A stretch of DNA of 64,000 nucleotides, from positions 186,001 through 250,000 of the forward strand of contig NZ_JQGJ02000004.1 of NCBI RefSeq assembly GCF_000802155.2, read 5' to 3'. A program made the position numbers and the translations under genes. The notes beneath the pieces are model-generated. The model made no database searches. It had not been told where the DNA came from and saw nothing but the letters and a program-made list of their open reading frames with translations. Source of the stretch: Pseudomonas frederiksbergensis. Its GTDB lineage: Bacteria > Pseudomonadota > Gammaproteobacteria > Pseudomonadales > Pseudomonadaceae. This document shows positions 56,298 through 64,000 of the stretch, in pieces (the first letter of the stretch is position 1; every line of letters begins with the position of its first letter).

Positions 56298-57287
56298 ATG
56301 CAAAGCAGCAGCAACCTATTTCCTGTCGCCCTGATCAGCGCCGAACGGCGCGGCGATCTGAGCGAAGATGTCTATCGCTTGAAACCGGGCAACAGCCCTG
56401 ACTACAGCGTCGAACTGGCGGTCACCCGCCTGGGCATGGCCGACGCCTGTGAGGTCCGTGGGGTCCCGGTGATCCTGCTGCACGGCAGTTTTTCCAACCG
56501 TCGCTTCTGGTATTCGCCCAAGGGCCTCGGCCTGGGGGCGTATCTGGCGCGGTTGGGGTTCGATGTCTGGATTCCCGAAATGCGCGGCCATGGCTTGTCC
56601 CAACGAAACCAGGGCTACCGCAACAACCGCGTGGCCGACTACGCCCGTTATGACTTGCCGGCCATTGGCGCCTTTGTGCGTGAACAAAGCGGGCAAGTGC
56701 CACACTGGATTGGCCATTCCCTGGGCGGCATTACCCTGGCGGCTGCCTTGGGCGGTCACTACCTCGGCGCGCCTGCCGTGGCGTCGGCGGCGTTCTTCGG
56801 CGCCCAGGTCAGTCGTACTTACTGGCCGCTGAAAATCCCGCCGGTGGAATGGAGCGGACGTTTCATCCTCAAGCGATTTGCGCAATTGTCCGGTTCCAGG
56901 CTCAAGCGTGGTCCGGAAGATGAGCCCATCGGCCTGGCACTGGAGAGCATGCGCTGGTATGGCCTGTTCGGGCGTTTCGGTGATGCCGAGAAAAATTGGT
57001 GGGCGGGTCTCGCCGATGTGCAGGTGCCGGTATTGGCGGTGAGCGCCGCCGGTGATCAGCAGGATCCGACCTGGGCCTGCCGCAAACTGTTCGACCAGAT
57101 CGGTTCCGAGCACAAGCAGTTTGTCTGCCTTGGGCGCGAGCAAGGCTTCGGCGATGATTTCGGTCACGTCGAAATGCTCGTCAGCAAGGCCGCGCAAGCC
57201 GAGGTCTGGCCGCTGGTGGCGCGATGGCTGGACGATCAAGGTGCGCCGTTGTTGGCCGACCAGCCGCGCCTGGCCCAGGCAGTTTGA
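56298..57287 (+). CDS. alpha/beta-hydrolase (esterase/lipase-like)
   Basis: The protein has 329 residues. HGSFSNRRFWY is the oxyanion-side motif, EMRGHGLSQ follows strand 4, and the nucleophile Ser 141 is in IGHSLGG. The probable Asp and His are in SAAGDQQDP and FGHVEML. No signal peptide is seen. It corresponds by position to PA1771, between ppsA and rraA. The substrate is unknown. Confidence 0.87.
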   Translation: MQSSSNLFPVALISAERRGDLSEDVYRLKPGNSPDYSVELAVTRLGMADACEVRGVPVILLHGSFSNRRFWYSPKGLGLGAYLARLGFDVWIPEMRGHGLSQRNQGYRNNRVADYARYDLPAIGAFVREQSGQVPHWIGHSLGGITLAAALGGHYLGAPAVASAAFFGAQVSRTYWPLKIPPVEWSGRFILKRFAQLSGSRLKRGPEDEPIGLALESMRWYGLFGRFGDAEKNWWAGLADVQVPVLAVSAAGDQQDPTWACRKLFDQIGSEHKQFVCLGREQGFGDDFGHVEMLVSKAAQAEVWPLVARWLDDQGAPLLADQPRLAQAV

Positions 57288-57415
57288 GGCGAAGGCTCTG
57301 ACAGGGGCATTTCGCTCTTGTCAGCTTGCGGCTAAGATATGACGCGTTCCGCTGTTTTGGTCACAAACGGCGGTTCACTTCAGCCCGACGTTCCAGCCCA
57401 TACAGGAGTTGTTCG

Positions 57416-57907
57416 ATGAACCATTACCTCACGCCTGACCTGTGCGATGCCTATCCGGACCTCGTGCAAGTGGTGGAACCGATGTTCAGCAATTTCGGCG
57501 GTCGCGATTCCTTCGGCGGCGAGATCGTGACCATCAAGTGTTTCGAAGACAACTCGCTGGTCAAGGAGCAGGTTGAACTCGATGGCAAGGGCAAGGTGCT
57601 GGTCGTCGACGGCGGCGGCTCCCTGCGTCGGGCGCTGCTGGGCGACATGCTGGCCGAAAAGGCCGCGAAAAATGGCTGGGAAGGGCTGGTGATCTACGGT
57701 TGCATCCGCGACGTCGACGTCATTGCCCAGACCGACCTCGGCGTCCAGGCCCTGGCCAGCCATCCGATGAAGACCGACAAGCGCGGCATTGGCGATCTCA
57801 ACGTCGTCGTGACCTTTGCGGGTGTGACGTTTCGTCCGGGCGAATATGTCTACGCGGACAACAACGGCGTGATCGTCTCGCCAAGCCCGCTGAAGATGCC
57901 TGAATAA
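57416..57907 (+). CDS. rraA: RraA-family protein (ribonuclease E regulator/aldolase-like fold)
   Basis: The 163-residue protein starts [15 protein letters not shown] at an ATG with CAGGAG upstream. [36 protein letters not shown] and [11 protein letters not shown] are RraA signatures. E. coli RraA binds RNase E and lowers its activity. Members of this fold can also be hydroxymethylglutarate-type aldolases. The assignment follows Pseudomonas annotation practice. Confidence 0.93.
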   Translation: MNHYLTPDLCDAYPDLVQVVEPMFSNFGGRDSFGGEIVTIKCFEDNSLVKEQVELDGKGKVLVVDGGGSLRRALLGDMLAEKAAKNGWEGLVIYGCIRDVDVIAQTDLGVQALASHPMKTDKRGIGDLNVVVTFAGVTFRPGEYVYADNNGVIVSPSPLKMPE

Positions 57908-57932
57908 AGCACCAAGGCCATAAGGGATGAGG

Positions 57933-58928
57933 ATGTTCGAGGAAGAAAACGCGCAATGGGGGCTGGTGCATGCCCTGGTGCTGGATGGTAAAGGTGGCGC
58001 GCGTTCGATAGCCCGGACCGAACTTGACGATCTGCAGTTGCAAGCCCATGAAAGCCTGTGGCTGCACTGGGATCGCAGTCATCCGCAAACCCATACGTGG
58101 TTGCGCAAATCCAGTGGCTTGAGTGAATTCAACTGCGACCTGCTGCTTGAAGAAAACACCCGGCCGCGACTGCTGCCCCTGCCCAACGCCGAACTGCTGC
58201 TTTTTTTGCGCGGGATCAACCTCAACCCAGGGGCCGAGCCGGAAGACATGGTATCGGTGCGCATCTTCGCCGCGGCGCAGCGGGTGATATCCCTGCGGCT
58301 GCGCCCATTGCGCGCCACCGATGAGCTGCTGGCCGAGCTGTCCGAGGGCAAGGGCCCCAGGACCGCTTCGGAACTCATCCTTTATATGGCGCAATACCTG
58401 ACCAATAAAGTGCAGGACCTGGTGACATGCCTGTCTGAAATCGTCGACACCGAGGAAGAAAAACTCGATACCGACGAACGGTATACCCCTGAGCACGACG
58501 CCATTCTTCACATCCGTCGAAGGGCGGCCGGGCTCAAGCGATTCCTGGCGCCGCAGCGGGATATTTTCGGACAGATGTCGCGGATCAAGTTGCCCTGGTT
58601 CGTCGAGGACGACGGCGACTACTGGAATGAATTGAACAACAGCCTGACCCGCTACCTCGAGGAGCTGGAATTGACCCGGGAGCGCGTAGGGCTGGTGCTG
58701 GAGGCCGAGGACCGGCGTCTCTCGGTGCGCATGAACCGCACCATGTACCGCTTCGGCATCATCACCGGGATCTTCTTGCCGATGAGTTTTCTCACCGGGC
58801 TGCTCGGCATCAATGTCGGCGGCATTCCGTTTTCCGGAAGCTCCTATGGGTTCCTGGTCGCCTGCCTGCTGATGGTCTGCGTGGCCATGGGGCAATGGTG
58901 GCTGTTCCGCCGCTTGCGGTGGGTGTGA
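57933..58928 (+). CDS. cmaX: CorA/ZntB-family divalent metal transporter CmaX
   Basis: This 331-residue inner-membrane protein has a large cytoplasmic N-terminal funnel domain (1-265) with a long helix before the membrane. Two C-terminal helices follow (FGIITGIFLPMSFLTGLLGINVGG, FLVACLLMVCVAMGQWW). The pore motif is GIN rather than the GMN of CorA, as in ZntB, which suggests zinc or another ion. The ATG at 57933 is preferred because AAGGG is six bases before it. It is the first gene of the cmaX-crfX-cmpX-sigX-oprF envelope cluster. Confidence 0.92.
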   Translation: MFEEENAQWGLVHALVLDGKGGARSIARTELDDLQLQAHESLWLHWDRSHPQTHTWLRKSSGLSEFNCDLLLEENTRPRLLPLPNAELLLFLRGINLNPGAEPEDMVSVRIFAAAQRVISLRLRPLRATDELLAELSEGKGPRTASELILYMAQYLTNKVQDLVTCLSEIVDTEEEKLDTDERYTPEHDAILHIRRRAAGLKRFLAPQRDIFGQMSRIKLPWFVEDDGDYWNELNNSLTRYLEELELTRERVGLVLEAEDRRLSVRMNRTMYRFGIITGIFLPMSFLTGLLGINVGGIPFSGSSYGFLVACLLMVCVAMGQWWLFRRLRWV

Positions 58929-58991
58929 TGGGGTTTCATGTGACCCGACGAAAACTGATCGCGTCTTCCACAGACATCACGAGAGGTGCGT

Positions 58992-59237
58992 ATGCACGAT
59001 CCGTTTGAACAGTCTCTGCGCGACATGCTCAAGGCCTCGCCGTCCAGTCGGGACGACGATGCTTGCCTGGGCCGTGTACTCAAAACCGCCAACCGCCAGG
59101 TCGGCGCCGGCGACTTGTTCAGCCTGCTGGGCCGTTGGTTGCCCGCGCTGATGATCGCCCTTAACAACGGGTCGGCCCACGTCTCGCCGGTTTCCCGTCG
59201 CAAACCCGTTACTCGCACCGCTGATAAGGCTGACTGA
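58992..59237 (+). CDS. crfX: small protein CrfX of the SigX cluster
   Basis: This 81-residue protein starts MHDPFEQSLRDMLKASPSS. It has one weakly hydrophobic stretch (LFSLLGRWLPALMIALNN) and a basic tail. It has no known catalytic motif. It sits between cmaX and cmpX exactly as in other Pseudomonas, two bases before cmpX. In those genomes it belongs to the SigX regulon. Function unknown. Confidence 0.85.
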   Translation: MHDPFEQSLRDMLKASPSSRDDDACLGRVLKTANRQVGAGDLFSLLGRWLPALMIALNNGSAHVSPVSRRKPVTRTADKAD

Positions 59238-59239
59238 AT

Positions 59240-60064
59240 ATGGAACTTGATCTCTGGACCCAGAGCCTCGTCACGGCAATGACTGCGTTGTGGACCAAGA
59301 TAGCTAACTTCATCCCCAATCTCTTTGGCGCCCTGGTGGTGCTGTTGTTGGGTTTCGTCGTGGCCAAGTTGCTGGACACGCTGCTGTCCAAGCTGCTCGC
59401 CAAGCTGGGCCTCGATCGCCTGATGGGTGGTACTGGCCTGACCAAGCTCTTGTCCCGCGGCGGCATCCAGGTCCCGATCTCGACGCTGGTGGGCAAGATC
59501 GTCTATTGGTTCGTGCTGCTTATATTCCTGGTTTCCGCGGCTGAATCCCTGGGCCTGGAGCGCGTTTCAGCGACCCTGGACATGCTTGCGCTGTATTTGC
59601 CGAAGGTCTTCGGCGCGGCCCTGGTGTTGCTGGTGGGCGTTCTCCTGGCGCAACTGGCCAACGGCCTGGTACGCGGCGCTGCGGAAGGTGTGGGGCTGGA
59701 CTACGCTTCGGGACTGGGAAGAATCGCCCAGGGCCTGGTCATTATCATCAGTATTTCCGTCGCGATCAGCCAGTTGGAGGTCAAGACTGACCTTCTAAAC
59801 CATGTGATCGTGATTGTCTTGATTACCGTTGGTCTGGCGGTTGCGCTGGCCATGGGGTTGGGAAGCCGGGAAATCGCCGGCCAGATTCTCGCGGGAATCT
59901 ATGTGCGTGAGCTGTATGAGGTGGGGCAACAAGTGCGTGTTGGAGAGGTCGAAGGCCAGATCGAAGAGATTGGCACGGTGAAGACCACATTGCTGACCGA
60001 GGAGGGCGGGCTGGTGTCGCTTTCCAATCGGATTCTGCTGGAACAGCATGTGAGTAGCCGCTAA
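59240..60064 (+). CDS. cmpX: MscS-like mechanosensitive channel family protein CmpX
   Basis: This 274-residue inner-membrane protein has four to five hydrophobic helices (FIPNLFGALVVLLLGFVVAKLL; IVYWFVLLIFLVSA; LYLPKVFGAALVLLVGVLLAQL; two more near 165-205). A soluble beta domain (QVRVGEVEGQIEEIGTVKTTLL) typical of the conserved TM-helix/MscS family follows. Reported Pseudomonas CmpX affects membrane state and SigX activity. It lies directly upstream of sigX. Confidence 0.92.
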   Translation: MELDLWTQSLVTAMTALWTKIANFIPNLFGALVVLLLGFVVAKLLDTLLSKLLAKLGLDRLMGGTGLTKLLSRGGIQVPISTLVGKIVYWFVLLIFLVSAAESLGLERVSATLDMLALYLPKVFGAALVLLVGVLLAQLANGLVRGAAEGVGLDYASGLGRIAQGLVIIISISVAISQLEVKTDLLNHVIVIVLITVGLAVALAMGLGSREIAGQILAGIYVRELYEVGQQVRVGEVEGQIEEIGTVKTTLLTEEGGLVSLSNRILLEQHVSSR

Positions 60065-60155
60065 CCCGGCAAACCCTGCTAATGTATGCCGCCGCAAAAT
60101 GCCTGCTATCGCTGGCTGCGGCGCACATTGACCTAGACTGTCGGCCCGACTTGTT

Positions 60156-60746
60156 TTGAACAAACCCCAATCGCTATCCACGCGCTACGACCCCCGTGAT
60201 CTCTCCGATGAGGAGTTGGTCGCGCGCGCGCATACGGAGCTGTTTCACGTAACACGCGCTTACGAAGAGCTGATGCGCCGTTACCAACGAACATTATTTA
60301 ATGTTTGTGCACGGTATCTTGGGAACGATCGCGATGCTGATGATGTCTGTCAGGAGGTGATGTTGAAGGTGCTGTACGGCTTGAAGAACTTCGAGGGGAA
60401 ATCGAAGTTCAAGACGTGGCTATATAGCATCACTTACAACGAATGCATCACGCAGTATCGTAAGGAACGGCGAAAGCGTCGGTTAATGGACGCGTTGAGC
60501 CTTGACCCCCTTGAGGAAGCGTCTGAAGAAAAGGCGCCCAAGCCCGAGGAAAAGGGTGGGCTCGATCGCTGGCTGGTTTATGTGAACCCGATCGATCGGG
60601 AGATTCTGGTGCTACGATTTGTCGCAGAACTGGAATTCCAGGAGATCGCAGACATAATGCATATGGGTTTGAGCGCGACAAAAATGCGTTACAAGCGCGC
60701 GCTCGATAAGCTGCGTGAGAAATTTGCAGGCATTGCCGAAACTTAG
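60156..60746 (+). CDS. sigX: ECF sigma factor SigX
   Basis: This 196-residue envelope-stress sigma factor reads almost identically to P. aeruginosa SigX. Region 2 has YLGNDRDADDVCQEVMLKVL and region 4 has LEFQEIADIMHMGLSATKMR. The TTG start at 60156 gives the family N-terminus MNKPQSLSTRY; no good ribosome site is visible. SigX controls oprF and fatty-acid and membrane-fluidity genes. No anti-sigma gene is adjacent, and CmpX/CmaX have been proposed to modulate it. Confidence 0.96.
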   Translation: MNKPQSLSTRYDPRDLSDEELVARAHTELFHVTRAYEELMRRYQRTLFNVCARYLGNDRDADDVCQEVMLKVLYGLKNFEGKSKFKTWLYSITYNECITQYRKERRKRRLMDALSLDPLEEASEEKAPKPEEKGGLDRWLVYVNPIDREILVLRFVAELEFQEIADIMHMGLSATKMRYKRALDKLREKFAGIAET

Positions 60747-60773
60747 TTCGGCGCAAATATCTCTTACGTGTAG

Positions 60774-60795
60774 GCAAGTTCTGATAGACTTGCCG
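60774..60795 (+). terminator. hairpin between sigX and oprF
   Basis: GGCAAGT and ACTTGCC form a perfect seven-base stem with an eight-base loop, without a T run. It lies 28 bases after the sigX stop. It may be a weak terminator or attenuator separating sigX from the very strongly expressed oprF. Confidence 0.5.
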
Positions 60796-60853
60796 CCGAG
60801 TTGTCCCCCGGTTTGCGGGACTGCTTCACAATCACCAGATGGGGATTTAACGG

Positions 60854-61888
60854 ATGAAACTGAAAAACACCTTGGGCTTTGCCATTGGTTCTTTGATTGC
60901 TGCCACTTCGTTCGGCGCTCTGGCACAAGGCCAAGGCGCAGTTGAAATCGAAGGCTTCGCAAAGAAGGAAATGTTCGACAGCGCTCGTGATTTCAAGAAT
61001 AACGGCAATCTGTTCGGCGGTTCGATTGGTTACTTCCTGACCGACGACGTTGAACTGCGTCTGGCCTACGACGAAGTGCACAACGCACGTACCGAAGACG
61101 GCACTAACGTCAAGGGCGCCAACACCGCTCTGGACGCTCTGTACCACTTCAACAACCCAGGCGACATGCTGCGTCCTTACGTCTCTGCCGGTTTCTCCGA
61201 CCAGAGCATCGACCAGAACGGTAGCAACAGTCGTAACCGTTCTACCTTCGCCAACGTTGGTGGCGGCGCCAAGCTGTATTTCACCGACAACTTCTACGCC
61301 CGTGCCGGCGTTGAAGCTCAGTACAACATCGACCAGGGCGACACCGAGTGGGCTCCTAGCGTCGGTATCGGTGTGAACTTCGGTGGCGGCTCCAAGCCTG
61401 CTGCTGCTCCAGTTCCAGCTCCGGCTGAAGTCTGCTCCGACAGCGACAACGATGGCGTGTGCGACAACGTCGACAAGTGCCCTGACACCCCAGCCAACGT
61501 AACCGTTGACGCTGATGGCTGCCCAGCTGTTGCTGAAGTCGTACGTGTTGAGCTGGACGTCAAGTTCGACTTCGACAAGTCGGTCGTTAAAGAAAACAGC
61601 TACGGCGACATCAAGAACCTGGCTGATTTCATGAAGCAGTACCCAGCCACCAGCACCACTGTTGAAGGTCACACTGACTCCGTCGGTCCTGACGCTTACA
61701 ACCAGAAGCTGTCTGAGCGTCGTGCAAACGCCGTCAAGCAAGTTCTGACCAACCAGTACGGTGTTGAATCGTCCCGCGTTCAGTCTGTTGGCTACGGCGA
61801 ATCCCGCCCAGTTGCTGACAACGCCACTGAAGCTGGTCGTGCAGTAAACCGTCGCGTAGAAGCGCAGGTTGAAGCCCAAGCTAAGTAA
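60854..61888 (+). CDS. oprF: major outer-membrane porin OprF
   Basis: This 344-residue precursor has a signal peptide ending at ALAQG. An N-terminal eight-strand OmpA-like barrel spans about 25-180. A hinge follows with alternating Pro/Ala and a thrombospondin-3-like Cys segment (DSDNDGVCDNVDKCPDTP). The C-terminal OmpA-family peptidoglycan-binding domain spans about 230-340 (VEGHTDSVGPDAYNQKLSERRA). It is the main slow porin and links outer membrane to cell wall. Codon use is strongly biased, as expected for high expression. A perfect terminator follows. Confidence 0.97.
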   Translation: MKLKNTLGFAIGSLIAATSFGALAQGQGAVEIEGFAKKEMFDSARDFKNNGNLFGGSIGYFLTDDVELRLAYDEVHNARTEDGTNVKGANTALDALYHFNNPGDMLRPYVSAGFSDQSIDQNGSNSRNRSTFANVGGGAKLYFTDNFYARAGVEAQYNIDQGDTEWAPSVGIGVNFGGGSKPAAAPVPAPAEVCSDSDNDGVCDNVDKCPDTPANVTVDADGCPAVAEVVRVELDVKFDFDKSVVKENSYGDIKNLADFMKQYPATSTTVEGHTDSVGPDAYNQKLSERRANAVKQVLTNQYGVESSRVQSVGYGESRPVADNATEAGRAVNRRVEAQVEAQAK

Positions 61889-61905
61889 TTAGCCCGAAGC
61901 TTTGG

Positions 61906-61931
61906 AAAAACCCGGCCTAGGCCGGGTTTTT
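61906..61931 (+). terminator. intrinsic terminator of oprF
   Basis: AAAAACCCGGCCTAGGCCGGGTTTTT is a perfect palindrome 18 bases after the oprF stop, with a long T run. Confidence 0.95.
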
Positions 61932-61970
61932 CTTTGCGTGCGATTTAGAGGTGGGAGACAGAAACCTGTG

Positions 61971-61990
61971 GTAGCGAGCCTGCTCGCTAC
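61971..61990. repeat. REP-like palindrome
   Basis: GTAGCGAGC-CT-GCTCGCTAC is a perfect palindrome preceded by ACCTGTG, in the gap between convergent oprF and cobA. Confidence 0.7.
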
Positions 61991-62013
61991 CTCAATGGGC
62001 TCGCTGTTGTCTG

Positions 62014-62769
62014 TTAGAGCGCTGAAGCCTGCGCGAAGACCGGCGGGGAGGCGGCCAGTTCGGCTGCGCCCGCCACCGCGCCAATCACCAGGATCGCCGG
62101 GCTCTTGAGTTGAAAGGCGCCGGCATCGGTTTCCATCGAGGCCAAGTCGCTGCGGCAGTCGCGTTGATGGGGCAGGGAGGCGTTTTCGATCATGGCCACC
62201 GGCGTATCCGCCGCGAGGCCACCGGCCAGCAATTGCTCGCGGATTTCGCTGAGCTTTGCCACGCCCATGTACACCACCAGGGTGGTTCCGCCTTGTGCCA
62301 GGGCTTGCCAGTTCAAGCTACTGCCATCCTGGGTGTGGGCGGTGACCAGCGTCACGCCCCGCGCAACGCCGCGCAAGGTCAGGGGAATGTCGCACTGAGT
62401 CGCCCCCGCGAGGCCGGCGGTGATGCCGTTGACCAGTTCCACCTCAACGCCATGCTCGCGCAGCCACTGCGCTTCTTCACCGCCCCGGCCGAAAATGCAC
62501 GGATCGCCGCCCTTGAGGCGCACTACACATTTGCCTTGGCGGGCATAACGCAGCATCAACCGATGAATGAACGCCTGTGGCGTGGAACGGCAACCGCCGC
62601 GCTTGCCCACGGCGATGATGCGTGCACCGGGGCAGTGCTCCAGCACCGCGTCGTTGACCAGGTCATCGATCAACACCACGTCGGCTTCGCCCAAGGCGCG
62701 CACGGCTTTGAGGGTCAGCAATTCAGGGTCGCCGGGACCTGCACCGACCAGCCAGACTTTTGCGTTCAT
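62014..62769 (-). CDS. cobA: uroporphyrinogen-III C-methyltransferase
   Basis: This 251-residue SAM-dependent enzyme makes precorrin-2, the branch point to sirohaem and cobalamin. VWLVGAGPGDPELLTLKAV at the start, VVRLKGGDPCIFGRGGEEA and PVAMIENASLPHQR are SUMT signatures. It is nine bases after the nitrate reductase stop and read with it. Sirohaem is the cofactor of the nitrite reductase that works with this nitrate reductase, which explains the pairing. Confidence 0.95.
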   Translation of the reverse strand: MNAKVWLVGAGPGDPELLTLKAVRALGEADVVLIDDLVNDAVLEHCPGARIIAVGKRGGCRSTPQAFIHRLMLRYARQGKCVVRLKGGDPCIFGRGGEEAQWLREHGVEVELVNGITAGLAGATQCDIPLTLRGVARGVTLVTAHTQDGSSLNWQALAQGGTTLVVYMGVAKLSEIREQLLAGGLAADTPVAMIENASLPHQRDCRSDLASMETDAGAFQLKSPAILVIGAVAGAAELAASPPVFAQASAL

Positions 62770-62778
62770 AGTGTTTCC

Positions 62779-64000
62779 TCACGAGATAGCCGCCACCGGT
62801 TGCGCGGTGGCAACCAGCAAACGCTTGATTTCCGGTACGCAGGAACCGCACTGCGTGCCGCAGCCCAGTTCCTTTTTCAGGCCCTGCAAATCCAGGCCGC
62901 GCTCGATACCCGCGCAAACCGCGCGCTGGCTGACATTCATGCAGTTGCACAGGGTTTTCCCGCCACCCACGGTGGCACCGGTGTTGCCTGGCGGCGCGCT
63001 CAGGGGAGCTAGCAGCCAGCGCCGTAGTTGCTCGTCGGCGCGACCTTCCAGCCAGAGGTTCTGCAGCCAGTGCCGGGCCAGGGTTTCACCCGCCAGGCGA
63101 ATGGCAGTGATGCGTCCGTTTTCGATCCGCACCCGCTTGCCGATGGCGCGGCGTGGGTCGTCATAGGCCAAGACTGGCCCTTCGATAAGGCCGAGTTGCT
63201 CGTCAATCGCTTGTAGCAGTTGCGGTTCGGGGGCGACGGCACTGGCGGCGCGAATCAGCAACGCGGGACGTTCGCGACCGGTCAGGCTAAGGCTGACGTA
63301 GGAAAACGCCTCACACAGCGGACGCAACGTCTCCAAATGCTGTTGAACATCGCCTTCGATCAGGGCGAAAAGCTGCCAGGGCAGGTTCACCGGTTCCAGG
63401 CGCACGCCGCTGTGTTTGAGTTCCGGCTGTTTGGACAGTGGGTCGAAAGCCGGCTGGGTCAGGGTGTTCACCCCTCCCTTGAGGAACCGATCGCCCCAGT
63501 GCATGGGCAGGAACGCCTGGCCGGGGCGCACGCTTTCGTCGCTGTCGACGGCGACGATCAGGCTGCCGCGACGGCTCTTGAGACTGACCAGGTCACCGGT
63601 TTGCAGGCGATGGCGGACCAAATCGTCGGGATGCAGGCTGAGCACCGCTTCGTTCACATGGCCAAACAACTGCGCAGCGGTTCCCGTGCGGCTCATGCCG
63701 TGCCATTGATCTCGCAGGCGACCCGTATTCAGTGTCAAGGGATAGCGCGCGTCACGCAGTTCCTTGGCGGCGCGATAAGGGTCGGCGACAAATCGGGCAC
63801 GGCCGCTTTCGGTAGGAAAAATCCCATCCACGTACAAACGGGCGGTGCCGACCGTGGCGCCTTCGCGAAAAGGCCATTGCTGGGGGCCAAGCTGATCGAT
63901 CAGCGCATGGCTGATACCGGACAGATCCAAGTCACGACCACGGGTCAATTGCTTGTATTCATCGAACAACTGGGCCGGCGTGTCGAAGGCGAACAAGCTC
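62779..64000 (-). CDS. nasA: assimilatory nitrate reductase large subunit, C-terminal part (runs off window)
   Basis: The frame is open to the right edge, so only the last 407 or so residues are present. RYPLTLNTGRLRDQWHGMSRTG begins the molybdopterin dinucleotide-binding domain, with GDLVSLKSRRG and FLPMHWGD following. The C-terminus adds a BFD-like [2Fe-2S] domain with CNCMN and CGTQCGSC, typical of NasA-type NAD(P)H/ferredoxin nitrate reductases. It acts in cytoplasmic nitrate assimilation and needs the MGD cofactor made with mobA, moaB and moeA elsewhere in the window. cobA follows in the same operon. Confidence 0.93.
   Translation of the reverse strand, partial: SLFAFDTPAQLFDEYKQLTRGRDLDLSGISHALIDQLGPQQWPFREGATVGTARLYVDGIFPTESGRARFVADPYRAAKELRDARYPLTLNTGRLRDQWHGMSRTGTAAQLFGHVNEAVLSLHPDDLVRHRLQTGDLVSLKSRRGSLIVAVDSDESVRPGQAFLPMHWGDRFLKGGVNTLTQPAFDPLSKQPELKHSGVRLEPVNLPWQLFALIEGDVQQHLETLRPLCEAFSYVSLSLTGRERPALLIRAASAVAPEPQLLQAIDEQLGLIEGPVLAYDDPRRAIGKRVRIENGRITAIRLAGETLARHWLQNLWLEGRADEQLRRWLLAPLSAPPGNTGATVGGGKTLCNCMNVSQRAVCAGIERGLDLQGLKKELGCGTQCGSCVPEIKRLLVATAQPVAAIS

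Noticed and set aside
60764..61879. 371-codon frame antisense to oprF
   Set aside because: It is a shadow of extreme oprF codon bias; the translation is Val/Thr-rich and covers exactly the porin gene.

Overview
The window is a stretch of Pseudomonas chromosome, most likely from the P. fluorescens group. Three things point there: PvdS, SigX and OprF proteins that read like the textbook Pseudomonas versions, the gene order ppsR/ppsA-hydrolase-rraA-cmaX-crfX-cmpX-sigX-oprF-cobA-nasA, and a pyoverdine locus with pvdS next to pvdL. Species cannot be fixed from sequence reading alone. There are no rRNA or tRNA genes, no CRISPR array and no IS transposase.

Left edge (1-7430): the end of a visibly AT-richer integrated element. 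It holds the 3' end of an unrecognised cargo gene, a broken small membrane ORF, and four tightly overlapping minus-strand genes. Three of these are large, diverged tyrosine-recombinase-like proteins and one is a small partner, in the order 5'-recombinase, recombinase, small protein, recombinase-3'. The element stops inside the first 54 codons of a BvgA-type response-regulator gene (7416-7580), so the junction is readable. A short inverted repeat with a 7-bp spacer sits exactly there.

Core region 7.9-28 kb: dGTPase; a YqjD/YqjE-like membrane operon; an ammonium transporter; a KefB/C-type antiporter; a glutaredoxin-like gene; a small gene under a clear LexA box; an RluA-family pseudouridine synthase; molybdenum cofactor genes (mobA divergent from moaB-moeA); a YegS-like lipid kinase; a NarL-type two-component pair; cheV with a FliA promoter; a MOSC protein; ppnP; a DEDDh exonuclease; a TetR regulator; and a solute-binding protein.

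Pyoverdine region 27-51 kb: a GNAT N-acyltransferase, pvdS (with a Fur box), the 4328-residue NRPS pvdL, pvdH and an mbtH gene. Four PvdS-type promoters (TAAAT or TAATT, 16 bp, CGT) precede the GNAT gene, pvdL, pvdH and mbtH, so the sequence itself ties these genes into one iron-starvation regulon. PvdH makes the diaminobutyrate that the last PvdL module is predicted to load. MbtH assists the adenylation domains. Between pvdL and pvdH lies a periplasmic disulfide operon (dsbD, a TlpA-like gene, dsbG) divergent from an OmpR/EnvZ-type two-component pair.

Right part 51-64 kb: a LysR regulator, a periplasmic DJ-1/PfpI protein, ppsR and ppsA, a hydrolase, rraA, the SigX envelope-stress cluster with oprF, then cobA and the 3' part of assimilatory nitrate reductase running off the edge. 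REP-like palindromes occupy many of the intergenic gaps.
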